Of a DNA stretch of 51,368 nucleotides, positions 7,763 through 14,950 are shown one piece after another. This DNA is from an uncultured Lachnospiraceae bacterium. Lineage in GTDB: Bacteria > Bacillota > Clostridia > Lachnospirales > Lachnospiraceae. Positions within the stretch are counted from its first letter, which is position 1. The number at the start of each line of letters is the position of its first letter. A program made the translations under genes and the position numbers. The notes under the pieces were generated by a model, which was not told the origin of the DNA, ran no database searches, and worked only from the letters and a program-made list of their open reading frames with translations. The stretch covers positions 1 to 51,368 of the forward strand of contig CADCDW010000006.1 of NCBI GenBank assembly GCA_902800325.1, written 5' to 3'.

Positions 7763-9046
7763 ATGCAGAGATTGATTATTAAAAATTTCGGACCAATTAA
7801 AAATTGTGATATAGATGTTAAGGATTTTTTGGTATTGACCGGACCGCAGGCGTCAGGTAAAAGTACAGTTGCCAAAAGTGTGTTTTTCTTTAATTATTTA
7901 AAAGATATTCTTTTTCAACATGTAATAAAAACTAATCAGAGAAAATCCCTGTTTGAGACCAGATCATTGAAGGAATCATTTGTTTTTGAAGTAAGGAATG
8001 CATTTGTTCAATCATTTGGAGAAAATGTTGGAAATACTGACACATCAATAAAATTTGTATATGATAATGGTAGATTTGTGGAAGTTACTTTTAATGAATC
8101 AAATTCCGGTGAGTTAATAGTTGTGCCCAAATTAGATAATGAATTATCAAAAGCTATTGAGATGCTTGACAATGAAATTAAAGAAAATGGAATAAAGAAT
8201 GCAGATGATATAAGAAAAAATATTTATTCTGATATTTTTAAAAATGATATGGAAATTCTGTATATCCCGGCTGGTAGAAGTTTGCTTACCCTTTTAAGTG
8301 CACAGATTGGATATTTGTATTCTGTAATGGACGATAGACAGAAGAGTACAATGGACTACTGTACACAAAATTATTTGGAGAGAGTATTACAAATAAAGTC
8401 TTATTTTGACAGAGACCCAAGTCAGTTATTAAAAAAAGAGATAAATAATAACAGTAATATTGATGAAGCCATCTTAAAAATGGCTATTGCTAAGATCAAA
8501 GAAATTTTAAAAGGCGAATATAAAAATTCTGATGGAGAAGAACTTTTAAAATTGTCTGATAATGAATTTATAAAACTTAACTATGCATCTTCAGGGCAGC
8601 AGGAAGCTGTTTGGATTACTAATATGTTATTTTATTACATGCTTGGAAACATGAAGACATATTTCATTATTGAGGAACCAGAGTCACATTTGTTTCCGGA
8701 AGCTCAAAAAGCAATAACTGAACTTATTTCAATAGCGAAAAATGATAAGAATAAGGTGCTTATTACAACGCATAGTCCATATATACTTGGTAGTATTAAT
8801 AATCTTCTATATGCCGACAAGATTGGAAAATCTAAAAATAAGGAGATGGTAGAGGAATTAGTATCTCCTCATATGTGGCTGTCACATAGTGTTATGGGAG
8901 CATATTATCTAGCAAATGGTGTTCTTGAAAATATACTGGATGAGGAATATCAGGATATAAATCATGATGTAATAGATGGAGTATCCTCAGTTATAAACGA
9001 GACTTATGAGAAATTGACAGACTTGAATTTAGGCTTGGAGGATTAA
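7763..9046 (+). CDS. AAA/ABC-type ATPase, partner of a small nuclease
   Basis: This 427-residue ATPase is of the OLD/RecF-like AAA_21 type. Walker A is GPQASGKST at 27-35. An ABC-like signature SSGQQEA lies near 275, Walker B with the catalytic glutamate (FIIEEPESHLFP) near 300-312, and a switch histidine in ITTHSPYIL near 334-342. No Toprim domain follows, unlike OLD or GajA. The region between Walker A and signature is probably a coiled insertion used for dimerisation or sensing. The next gene starts 2 nt after its stop and encodes a nuclease-like protein, so the two almost certainly work together. Comparable ATPase-nuclease pairs (Septu, PARIS, Gabija) are antiphage systems; assignment to a named one is not supported. 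Confidence 0.85.
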   Translation: MQRLIIKNFGPIKNCDIDVKDFLVLTGPQASGKSTVAKSVFFFNYLKDILFQHVIKTNQRKSLFETRSLKESFVFEVRNAFVQSFGENVGNTDTSIKFVYDNGRFVEVTFNESNSGELIVVPKLDNELSKAIEMLDNEIKENGIKNADDIRKNIYSDIFKNDMEILYIPAGRSLLTLLSAQIGYLYSVMDDRQKSTMDYCTQNYLERVLQIKSYFDRDPSQLLKKEINNNSNIDEAILKMAIAKIKEILKGEYKNSDGEELLKLSDNEFIKLNYASSGQQEAVWITNMLFYYMLGNMKTYFIIEEPESHLFPEAQKAITELISIAKNDKNKVLITTHSPYILGSINNLLYADKIGKSKNKEMVEELVSPHMWLSHSVMGAYYLANGVLENILDEEYQDINHDVIDGVSSVINETYEKLTDLNLGLED

Positions 9047-9048
9047 TT

Positions 9049-9474
9049 ATGGAATTAAGGATAGAGGATTCAAGATGCAATAAAAATGATTCAAGAATTG
9101 TTTCGGAAGAAAAAGGAAGAAAGCATATTGCTAATAATATAAATGGAAAGTATGATGTGCGTCATTATAGATTGGATGATGAACTTGTAATCAGGCAATT
9201 ATGTTGTGATTACCTTCTGGTAAATGATTCAACTAAGAAAGCATATTACATAGAATTAAAGGGACAGGATATACAGCATGCTGTAGATCAGGTAATAGCA
9301 GGAGAGGCTATTTGTAAAGATAGTCTTAAAGGATACACGTCATTTTTTAGAATCATTCCACATAAATCACCAACAACCAGACTAATGCCTGTCAATTTTC
9401 GTCACCTGCTGAATAATGTGGGCAAGAAGCGACTTATATGTAAGAATAATGTACTGGAAGAAAATTTGGATTAA
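9049..9474 (+). CDS. small PD-(D/E)XK-like nuclease of an ATPase pair
   Basis: This 141-residue protein has a predicted beta-hairpin core carrying D54 (CCDYLLVN) followed by E69-x-K71 (YIELKG) and a downstream helix with Q81 (HAVDQV). That order, D, then ExK, then Q on a helix, is the PD-(D/E)XK nuclease signature. It is short, with no extra domain. It starts 2 nt after the ATPase gene, whose last codons contain its ribosome site (TTGGAGGA), so translation is coupled. A role as the DNA- or RNA-cutting effector activated by the ATPase is inferred. A non-catalytic restriction-fold subunit is the alternative. Confidence 0.65.
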   Translation: MELRIEDSRCNKNDSRIVSEEKGRKHIANNINGKYDVRHYRLDDELVIRQLCCDYLLVNDSTKKAYYIELKGQDIQHAVDQVIAGEAICKDSLKGYTSFFRIIPHKSPTTRLMPVNFRHLLNNVGKKRLICKNNVLEENLD

Positions 9475-9551
9475 TGGTTTAATTCACAAGAAAGTATATA
9501 GGAAAGTTAATTTTGGGAACTCGGTTCTCAGAATAAAAATTTAATATTTTC

Positions 9552-9604
9552 AGGTTTAACGTTAGCGTTTTTGATAAAAAGACAAAATTGCTAACGTTAA
9601 ACCT
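9552..9604. repeat. 15-bp perfect inverted repeat after the ATPase-nuclease pair
   Basis: AGGTTTAACGTTAGC at 9552-9566 and its exact complement at 9590-9604 flank a 23-nt loop. There is no T tract. It may be a terminator variant, a regulator site or one end of a mobile segment. The 538-nt gap from 9475 to 10012 also holds a terminator-like hairpin and a gene fragment, but no intact gene. Confidence 0.65.
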
Positions 9605-9716
9605 AATTGATTGCATCCTCACCCCACATACGCTATAATACAATATAACAAAACCTGTCGAAGCTTTGAAGTCAGAAAAGTGGTCGAAAAAGTGGCCAAA
9701 AACAACAGATTATGTC

Positions 9717-9751
9717 TGGGAAACCTTATTTTATAGGGTTTCCCAATTTTT
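9717..9751 (+). terminator. intrinsic terminator resembling the one after tRNA-Cys
   Basis: TGGGAAACC (9717-9725) pairs with GGTTTCCCA (9737-9745), followed by ATTTTT. The arm sequence is the same as at 6306-6334, so the two hairpins are likely related. Confidence 0.8.
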
Positions 9752-9841
9752 ATGGAGTGGTTTCTTTTTTAGTTTCAATATTATTTTGGGATTTAAGATG
9801 TAGAAAAAGTATTTAATTGCGGGCAAATAATGCTGGACTTG

Positions 9842-9934
9842 CATTTGAATGTAAGATTAGAGTATTTGACAGTATAAAGCGGATAAGGTTATACTATTTT
9901 TCACAAGGCATGAAGTGGATAATGACAGGGTAAA
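9842..9934 (+). pseudogene. 3' remnant of a paralogue of the gene at 39090
   Basis: These 31 codons encode AFECKIRVFDSIKRI and the following residues, ending in KWIMTG and a stop. They match the last 31 codons of the gene at 39090-39371 with about two amino-acid changes (the DSIKRI of this copy is DNIKRI there). The N-terminal two thirds are absent, so this is a fragment with no own start. Confidence 0.8.
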
Positions 9935-10012
9935 GGAAGGACTTGAATATGGATAACAGAGGATTTTGATTTAGAGAAAAAACAAAGTTTATAAAAACGA
10001 AAGAGGTACCAT

Positions 10013-11107
10013 ATGAAATACAGAGAAAATCGAAGAACTAAAGATAAAATCAGTGAGATTGGTATGGGCACTGCTTATATTGCAGAGGCTGAAAGGTCAG
10101 AAGCGGTAAAGACAGTCAGACATGCATATGAGAGTGGTATCAATTATTATGACCTTGCTGCAGGTGATGGAAGAGCTTTTGCTATATTTGGGGAAGCATT
10201 GTCAGATGTGCGGGATGAAGTAATGTATCAGATACATTTTGGAGCGGATTATTCCAAAGGTACTTATGGTTGGACACTTAATCTTGATACAGTAAAAAGG
10301 TCTGTAGATAAGCAACTGAAAGATTTAAATACCGACTATATCAATTATGGTTTTATACATTGCCAGGATGAATCAAAGGATTGGGAAACATACCAAAAGA
10401 ACGGTATCCTTAAGTACCTTTTGGATATGAGAGATCAGGGGGTGGTAAAGCATATAGGAGCATCGTCCCATACACCGTCTGTTATACAGGAGATATTGGA
10501 TACAGATATGATTGATATGCTGATGTTCTCGGTTAATCCGGCGTATGACTATAATCACGGCGATTATGCATATGGTGGTGTGGATGAGAGAGCAGATGTA
10601 TATAAGAGATGTGAGAAGACGGGAGTTGGCATATCCGTTATGAAGCCTTTTTCCGGTGGTCAGCTTTTAAGTGCAAGGACTTCGCCATTTGGAGAGGCGC
10701 TTACCCAGTATCAATGTATAAAATATGTGCTTGATAAGCCGGGAATTCTTACTGTGCTGCCGGGCGCACAGAGTGTAGCGGAGATTGACTTTCTTTTGAA
10801 ATATTATGAGCAGTCTGAGGAAGCACTTGATTATAGTATCATCGGAACATTTGCCCCACCGGAGGCAAGCGGTAAATGTGTTTATTGTAATCATTGTGAG
10901 CCATGTCCTGCCGGGATAGACATAGGTTCGGTAAACAAGTTCTACGATCTTGCCCGTATCGGCGATGATATGGCAAAGGCGCATTACCTGGCACTTGAGA
11001 AGAATGCTACCGATTGTGTCAGCTGCGGACATTGTAACAGCAGATGTCCATTTTCAGTGGATCAGATGAGCCGAATGCATGAGATAAAGAAGTATTTTGA
11101 AAATTAG
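10013..11107 (+). CDS. aldo/keto reductase with two C-terminal Fe-S cluster motifs
   Basis: This 364-residue oxidoreductase belongs to the COG1453 type. Residues 1-280 form the aldo/keto reductase barrel (GMGTAYI near the start, GINYYDLAAGDGRAF carrying Asp and the usual catalytic region, HIGASSH). A C-terminal ferredoxin-like part carries two Cys clusters, CVYCNHCEPCP near 289-299 and CVSCGHCNSRCPF near 336-348. It probably reduces an aldehyde or ketone with electrons passed via the clusters; the substrate is unknown. AAAGAGGT precedes the ATG. No partner gene is adjacent. It reads as an intact chromosomal gene between two accessory stretches. Confidence 0.88.
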   Translation: MKYRENRRTKDKISEIGMGTAYIAEAERSEAVKTVRHAYESGINYYDLAAGDGRAFAIFGEALSDVRDEVMYQIHFGADYSKGTYGWTLNLDTVKRSVDKQLKDLNTDYINYGFIHCQDESKDWETYQKNGILKYLLDMRDQGVVKHIGASSHTPSVIQEILDTDMIDMLMFSVNPAYDYNHGDYAYGGVDERADVYKRCEKTGVGISVMKPFSGGQLLSARTSPFGEALTQYQCIKYVLDKPGILTVLPGAQSVAEIDFLLKYYEQSEEALDYSIIGTFAPPEASGKCVYCNHCEPCPAGIDIGSVNKFYDLARIGDDMAKAHYLALEKNATDCVSCGHCNSRCPFSVDQMSRMHEIKKYFEN

Positions 11108-11392
11108 TTCACGCTGTACCCCGGGACCTCCGGGACCGTCCGGTCCAAGAGGTAGATATCAGTATATCTCTTGCTGTTTAAAAATCTGTATGGTAGTATT
11201 AACTATAGAGGACAGGGAAACACTACGGGGAAATTTAAGGAATAGATCCAGCGAGAACGGATACGGTTAAGTATAAGGATATATATCAGAGAAAAAAACA
11301 ATTAATTATATCATTAGGTATTAAATATATATCATAATATATCGGAGAGATGTATTGACAAATATTAATTATTAAGACAGGAGAATTATAAT
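11108..11392. other. gene-poor gap with a collagen-like GPPGPSGPRG remnant
   Basis: The 285-nt gap has no intact gene. One frame at 11118-11153 reads TPGPPGPSGPRG, a collagen-like triplet run without a start codon. The same GC-rich bases can form small hairpins (GGACC/GGTCC). AT-rich sequence with a TTGACA at 11355-11360 precedes the next gene, but no convincing -10 box follows. Confidence 0.4.
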
Positions 11393-11962
11393 ATGTCATT
11401 ATTTAACAGGTTGTTTAAAAAAGACGAAAAAAAGGACGGTGGGAAAAATAATAATTCAGCTTCGCAAGCACAGGATAGGATTCAAATAAAGACATCTTTT
11501 GCTACATTTACATATATTAATTATCCAAATGAAGTTGGATATGAAGCGGATTTAGAGTGGTATGATATGCCGGAAGATGAAGAAGGACGTTTATCCTACC
11601 TTCCGGTTGGTTGTTATATAGATTGTAATACACCGGAAACAACAGATGCATCACTTTGTCTTGACCGTTTGACAAGACTGTTTGAGGACAAGTATGGAAC
11701 AGATACCAGAGTAAAACTGGCGGTGGCTAATTATTTTGCAGATGAAAATGGATTGATTAAAACAAGTTATGGCGAAATGATTTCAAAGGAAGACTTGATG
11801 AATGAGCTTGAAATCCGTTTTATATCAGTATGCAGAGACGGGAAAACAACATATTCCTTGTATCATATGAGTCTTGATATCGATGGCGATGTTCATATAG
11901 TATTTAACGAAGATGGCTCTGTAGTTGTTATGGATGAAAAAGAATTTTATAATTTTGAGTAA
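11393..11962 (+). CDS. hypothetical acidic protein
   Basis: This is a 189-residue protein I do not recognise. Residues 1-30 are basic and low-complexity (many Lys, Asn and Gly), suggesting a flexible tail. The rest is an acidic alpha/beta domain with alternating hydrophobic strands such as IQIKTSFATFTYI and YSLYHMSLDID, and ends with an acidic strand pair. There are no membrane segments, signal peptide or metal-binding Cys/His sets. ATG 11393 is supported by CAGGAG 8 nt upstream. It is isolated between an oxidoreductase and a degenerate zone. A small immunity- or adaptor-like role is possible but unsupported. Confidence 0.6.
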   Translation: MSLFNRLFKKDEKKDGGKNNNSASQAQDRIQIKTSFATFTYINYPNEVGYEADLEWYDMPEDEEGRLSYLPVGCYIDCNTPETTDASLCLDRLTRLFEDKYGTDTRVKLAVANYFADENGLIKTSYGEMISKEDLMNELEIRFISVCRDGKTTYSLYHMSLDIDGDVHIVFNEDGSVVVMDEKEFYNFE

Positions 11963-11968
11963 AAATCT

Positions 11969-12116
11969 ATAACGGAGCTTATAAATAGCGTTGCTGCACA
12001 GACCTCCCTTCCGGCTCTAAATGCAAACATCGAGGCTGCAAGAGCAGGAGATGCAGGACGGGTAAGAGCTTAACGAGTCTGCAGACGAACTAAAGGGCTA
12101 CAGCGACAGGTCTTAA
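11969..12116 (+). pseudogene. chemoreceptor signalling-domain remnant
   Basis: One frame reads ITELINSVAAQTS, then LNANIEAARAGDAGR, matching the highly conserved hairpin tip of methyl-accepting chemotaxis proteins, and stops at 12073. An overlapping frame then reads NESADELKGY to a stop at 12116, like the C-terminal tail of the same family. The stretch between tip and tail is deleted. It has no start codon and is a fossil. Confidence 0.75.
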
Positions 12117-12177
12117 TGTACGCACTAACGTATAACAATCAGGATACAGAATGAAAAATAGATAAAAAATACCTATA

Positions 12178-12236
12178 AATACCCTCTTTTCAAATTTGAA
12201 CATATATTATGTTGCATGTTTTGAAGGAGGGTATTT
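12178..12236 (+). repeat. CCCTC hairpin element, copy A
   Basis: AAATACCCTC-TTTTCAAA (12178-12195) pairs with TTTTGAAG-GAGGGTATTT (12219-12236) in a long stem. Sequence and loop (GAACATAT) resemble 39029-39089, where the right arm runs straight into an ATG. Here the corresponding ATG position reads AAG. Confidence 0.7.
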
Positions 12237-12268
12237 TTAAGGATATAACGGAAGATTTTCTACATTTT

Positions 12269-12313
12269 TGAGGGATAATAAACGGAGGTTTTTGATATTG
12301 GAATTGTAGATAG
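12269..12313 (+). repeat. direct repeat shared with 15177-15225
   Basis: TGAGGGATAATAAACGGA, then GAGG or CAGAGG, then TTTTTGATATTGGAATTGTA occurs here and at 15177-15225 with small insertions. No coding function is evident. It probably marks ends of a lost mobile segment or an ancient duplication. Confidence 0.65.
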
Positions 12314-12336
12314 TTGAAAAACCAACAGGAAGAATT

Positions 12337-12406
12337 TTGACAAATAAACATATATTACAATTAAACTTTTGACAAAAATTGTACTATTAGAGTTGTATTT
12401 TTGACA
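12337..12406 (+). repeat. three TTGACA boxes at exact 32-nt spacing
   Basis: TTTTGACA-A occurs with TTGACA at 12337-12342, 12369-12374 and 12401-12406. The third is followed 16 nt later by TATAAA (12423-12428), a possible promoter. The spacing is about three helical turns, so the boxes would lie on one face of the DNA. Confidence 0.6.
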
Positions 12407-12428
12407 AGATATAATTAATTTATATAAA

Positions 12429-12625
12429 ATGGATTTTACGCAGTATGAAGTTGTGGATAAGAGACTACGGTTATCGAATATCTATGATACAGTTCCGGCT
12501 GAATTACTGAAACAGAGTATGAAGAACTAATCCGATTAAGGGCTGAAAATGAATATATGAAAGCTGAAATAGAAGTGATAAAAAAGAGATCGCCTTGAGG
12601 ATCAACGGAAGGTTATAGTCAAAGC
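12429..12625 (+). pseudogene. transposase OrfA-like remnant (IS3-type)
   Basis: ATG 12429 opens a 33-codon frame ending in ELLKQSMKN. One frame over, EYEELIRLRAENEYMKAEIEVIKK appears in pieces; the leucine-zipper-like RLRAENEYMKAE block is typical of the OrfA proteins of IS3-family elements. A further frame change then joins the next ORF (RLEDQRKV leading into the ATG at 12627). No OrfB (DDE) part or terminal inverted repeats are visible. Confidence 0.5.
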
Positions 12626-12626
12626 A

Positions 12627-13061
12627 ATGAAGGAATATAATAATCGGCTGAACGATCACAATAATGATTTGATATCAAAATCCAATTATGTAAAGAATGA
12701 TGATGAATCGGCAGGACAGTATTGGGGACTGAAGCAAACTATTCCTGAGGCAGCGAAGGATGCAATGGAAAAGCTCGTTGGAATGAGACCTGCAAGTGCA
12801 TCAGCTGTGACAAGTGTAGCGACCAATCAGGAGTTGATAGAGCTTCTTCAGCAGAAAGTTAAGGAAACAGACTTAACTGAGAAGGCAGGATTGGATGAGT
12901 TTAAGGCATTCTACCGGTCAGTGATGAAACCGGCATATGATGCTCAGTATCCGGACGAGATTCGATCGGATTCAAGAACTGCCATAGATATGGATTTGAA
13001 TGGTTCTGAAGGCGTGTTAAAGCTGGTGGATTTTGCTAGACAGTGGCTTGGCGCTAATTGA
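12627..13061 (+). CDS. hypothetical protein, possibly a gene 3' portion
   Basis: This is a 144-residue ORF of unrecognised family. Its first 30 residues continue an upstream reading frame (KVIVKAMKEYNN), so ATG 12627 may be internal to a disrupted longer gene. No ribosome site is seen before it. The remainder is well-formed and non-repetitive: YWGLKQTIPEAAKDAMEKL, a helical stretch ELIELLQQKVKE, and an acidic C terminus ending in FARQWLGAN. A clear terminator follows, suggesting the C terminus is native. I cannot assign function. Status as a functional gene is uncertain. Confidence 0.45.
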   Translation: MKEYNNRLNDHNNDLISKSNYVKNDDESAGQYWGLKQTIPEAAKDAMEKLVGMRPASASAVTSVATNQELIELLQQKVKETDLTEKAGLDEFKAFYRSVMKPAYDAQYPDEIRSDSRTAIDMDLNGSEGVLKLVDFARQWLGAN

Positions 13062-13073
13062 TAGCCAAACACC

Positions 13074-13108
13074 CCACACATATTTAGATCGTGTGTGTGG
13101 TTTTTTTT
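13074..13108 (+). terminator. intrinsic terminator
   Basis: CCACACA (13074-13080) pairs with TGTGTGG (13094-13100) and eight T follow. It ends the unit at 12627-13061 and insulates the following toxin-antitoxin cassette. Confidence 0.8.
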
Positions 13109-13117
13109 GGATTTATA

Positions 13118-13146
13118 TTGATGCAATGCGTTAAAAGTGCTATTAT
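13118..13146 (+). promoter_or_regulatory. promoter of the first HTH-DUF3791-DUF3990 cassette
   Basis: TTGATG at 13118-13123, a 17-nt spacer and TATTAT at 13141-13146 lie 27 nt before the HTH gene. The HTH protein is a natural candidate to repress it. Confidence 0.6.
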
Positions 13147-13173
13147 AGTATTGATAGAAATGGGTGATACGAT

Positions 13174-13368
13174 ATGGATACAGCGAATGAGATAAAAAAA
13201 TTACGAACAGATATGGGAATGAATCGCAAAGAATTTTGTGATTATTATAATATACCGTACAGGACTGTTACTGACTGGGAAGCAGGAAAACGTAAAATGC
13301 CAGAGTATGTCTTGGAACTTATGGAATTTAAGGCAGATGTTGAGCAGTTAAAAACTGCAAACACATGA
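13174..13368 (+). CDS. small helix-turn-helix protein, likely cassette regulator/antitoxin
   Basis: This 64-residue protein is essentially one XRE-like helix-turn-helix: EIKKLRTDMGMNRKEFCDYY forms the first two helices and VTDWEAGKRKMP the recognition region, with a short C-terminal helix. GGGTGATACGAT gives a modest ribosome site. Its last bases overlap the longest possible frame of the next gene, though the better start of that gene is 29 nt downstream. It heads a four-gene unit with DUF3791, DUF3990 and a small helical protein. By context it should repress the promoter at 13118 and may neutralise the toxin indirectly. The second cassette at 25395 lacks this gene. Confidence 0.8.
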   Translation: MDTANEIKKLRTDMGMNRKEFCDYYNIPYRTVTDWEAGKRKMPEYVLELMEFKADVEQLKTANT

Positions 13369-13397
13369 GAAATATGATGTTAAGGAGGACTTCTGTT

Positions 13398-13622
13398 ATG
13401 AGTATGAGAGATAAAGAAGTACTTAATATGCAGTTGGTATTAATACCGGTTTTAGCAGAAGCTTGGAAGAAAACATATTCTGAGTTATCGGATCTGCTCA
13501 AGAAATATGATGTATTGAGTTATATTGATGTTTGCTATGAAAATTACAATTCTACCGGGAATCAGGGCATTATCGATGATTTACAGGACTATATAGAAAT
13601 GCAGGGAGGTAGAGTTAGTTGA
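13398..13622 (+). CDS. DUF3791-like small protein of a toxin-antitoxin cassette
   Basis: ATG 13398 is chosen because AAGGAGG (13382-13388) lies 9 nt upstream; a longer frame from 13365 would start ahead of that site. The 74-residue product is helical, with SELSDLLKKYDVLSYIDVCY and a C-terminal IIDDLQDYIEMQGGRVS. That end resembles the DAVEDLTMICRNNGGG end of the clearer DUF3791 member at 25395. DUF3791 genes regularly precede DUF3990 genes in Firmicutes, and the pair behaves like a toxin-antitoxin module by arrangement. The stop TGA overlaps the TTG start of the next gene, so translation is coupled. Confidence 0.65.
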   Translation: MSMRDKEVLNMQLVLIPVLAEAWKKTYSELSDLLKKYDVLSYIDVCYENYNSTGNQGIIDDLQDYIEMQGGRVS

Positions 13623-14173
13623 AGCCTTTGTATCATGGAACGATATATGATTTTGAGGAGATAGATGTATCAGCCGGAAAAGGTTATAAGGATTTTGGCA
13701 AAGGATTCTATGCCACCGCAGTTCTTTCACATGCGGAGAGGCTTGCAATCAGAAACAAGAGCATCGCAGAGAAACGCCAAAGCTTTCTCAAAAACAAAAA
13801 GGGAATAAAGATACAGCCGATTGTAGCCTACAGATATAATCTTCTGTTTAGTGAAGAAACGGCTGGATTAAAGGTTAAGGTATTTGAAAAAGCTGATAAG
13901 GAGTGGTTGCGCTTTATCCTTCAAAACCGTAAATGTAATGGTTGTATGCATGATTATGATATTGTGATAGGCCCTACAGCGGATGCTGAAACAACTACAA
14001 TTATCAATGAATACTATGATGAACTGGAAGAATCAGGGTATTCCGATGAAGTATGCGATAAGGTAATTGCGGAGTTAAAGCCGGAGAATTTACCTAAACA
14101 GTACTTTTTCAGAACCCCGGAGGCAGTGAACACCTTGAGCTTTGACAAGGTGAAAAGGCAGGTGATTGGATAA
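13619..14173 (+). CDS. DUF3990 protein, likely ADP-ribosyltransferase-like toxin
   Basis: The 184-residue protein starts at TTG 13619, with GGAGG at 13605-13609 and a 4-nt overlap with the previous stop. Family marks are the N-terminal LYHGT (His6), then YKDFGKGFYAT near residues 21-32, and YDIVIGPTAD near 115-125. The layout (YHG, then a DFG-GFY strand, then a late acidic region) resembles ADP-ribosyltransferase-fold toxins; I recall DUF3990 being grouped with that fold but cannot verify it here. Its presumed target is a host protein or nucleic acid. A paralogue lies inside the BREX locus at 25613. Neutralisation by the adjacent DUF3791 or HTH protein is inferred. Confidence 0.75.
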   Translation: MKPLYHGTIYDFEEIDVSAGKGYKDFGKGFYATAVLSHAERLAIRNKSIAEKRQSFLKNKKGIKIQPIVAYRYNLLFSEETAGLKVKVFEKADKEWLRFILQNRKCNGCMHDYDIVIGPTADAETTTIINEYYDELEESGYSDEVCDKVIAELKPENLPKQYFFRTPEAVNTLSFDKVKRQVIG

Positions 14174-14412
14174 TGATTACAGGTGCTGATCAGAAAAAGG
14201 CTATGCGAAATATAGCGGCATTTCTTGTTGAATACATTATGAACGATAAAGAGTGTTCTAGGAATGAAGCTGTCGAGTTTTTGATCAAGACAACAGTATA
14301 TGCGGCTTTGATGGATGAGGATACGGATCTTTATCTGGAATCACGAGAAGCCGTATTGGATATATTAAAGGAGGAAGTAGCCGGAAATCCATACAGATTG
14401 CTTGAAGTTTAG
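14173..14412 (+). CDS. small helical protein, last gene of the first DUF3990 cassette
   Basis: ATG 14173 overlaps the preceding TAA by one base, so it is translationally coupled. The 79-residue product is all-helical (AFLVEYIMNDKECSRNEAVE, FLIKTTVYAALMD) and ends with an acidic helix. It corresponds in size, position and pattern to the 76-residue protein at 26120-26350 (LVEMLTETQSIEYDVAMRII, YDSQLYEKLID). The pairing in both cassettes indicates a functional third partner, perhaps an antitoxin component. Family name unknown to me. Confidence 0.7.
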   Translation: MITGADQKKAMRNIAAFLVEYIMNDKECSRNEAVEFLIKTTVYAALMDEDTDLYLESREAVLDILKEEVAGNPYRLLEV

Positions 14413-14490
14413 AATTGTTTGGTACAGGGTGCTGCTAAAAAAGGTTTAATCATCGTATTTGTTTAGTGATCTTACGGTATGGAATGATAT

Positions 14491-14811
14491 ATGAATGATT
14501 ATAGAACAGATAAATACAAATGCAATGACATAAATTATAGGGGAGATAGGAATTTGGATTTAACGGATGTTGTGGCAATTAGCTATGCACATGAGGGTAT
14601 TAGTTTTAATGAGAAGGTAATTGGCTTTGCAAATTGCTTGAGAGAGAAACATGGATATAATGTAATAATTGATGAATTGCTAAGACAGCAAGAAACTGCA
14701 ATTGATTTTAATGAAATGATGTCAAAACTCATTCCAAATGCAAATAAAGTAATTGTGATTTTAAATTCTTCTGAATATAAGCATCATACATGTATGATAG
14801 AGAAGCTATAA
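14491..14811 (+). pseudogene. truncated SEFIR/TIR-like domain protein
   Basis: This 106-codon frame reads VVAISYAHEG, then GFANCLREKHGYNVIIDELL, and later IPNANKVIVILNSSEYK. That order of strand, helix and strand is the SEFIR/TIR-like signalling fold (the S/T-Y-S/A-H-E start and the V-x-V-I-L-N-S strand). It stops at TAA 14811, right where the 20-bp boundary repeat begins, before the fold is complete, so I treat it as a gene start cut off by rearrangement. Only a weak ribosome site is visible. Intact bacterial TIR/SEFIR proteins are often NAD-cleaving antiphage effectors; this remnant keeps no complete active site that I can identify. Confidence 0.6.
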
Positions 14812-14819
14812 TATAAGAT

Positions 14820-14839
14820 ATATACGCAAAGATAGGATA
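14820..14839 (+). repeat. 20-bp boundary repeat, copy 2
   Basis: ATATACGCAAAGATAGGATA follows the truncated SEFIR-like frame, as copy 1 (7064-7083) follows the truncated AAA-ATPase-like gene. A partial third match, CATATACGCAAATAT, lies at 14869-14883. Confidence 0.7.
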
Positions 14840-14900
14840 GAATAATAAGAAGTATTTTTCGGAGATTGCATATACGCAAATATATTGCCAACAATCGGCT

Positions 14901-14930
14901 AAAAAGATTGCGTATTATGCAATCTTTTTA
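14901..14930 (+). terminator. bidirectional-type hairpin terminator
   Basis: AAAAAGATTGC (14901-14911) pairs perfectly with GCAATCTTTTT (14919-14929) over a 7-nt loop. The A tract and T tract would allow termination from either direction. Confidence 0.8.
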
Positions 14931-14950
14931 CATTTAAGCCCAAACAAGTG

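Noticed and set aside
6221..9751. attL/attR of an integrated element at tRNA-Cys
   Set aside because: No second copy of the tRNA 3' end (TTCAAATCTGG or TTGGCGCC) is present near 9.7 kb, and no integrase gene is visible. Only the terminator is repeated.
11118..11153. Collagen-like gene
   Set aside because: Only about 12 codons of G-P-P type sequence, with no start codon or continuation.
13619..14173. Naming the DUF3990 proteins as proven ADP-ribosyltransferases
   Set aside because: The YHG and DFG-GFY blocks suggest the fold, but no catalytic glutamate could be assigned with confidence, so only a likely fold is stated.
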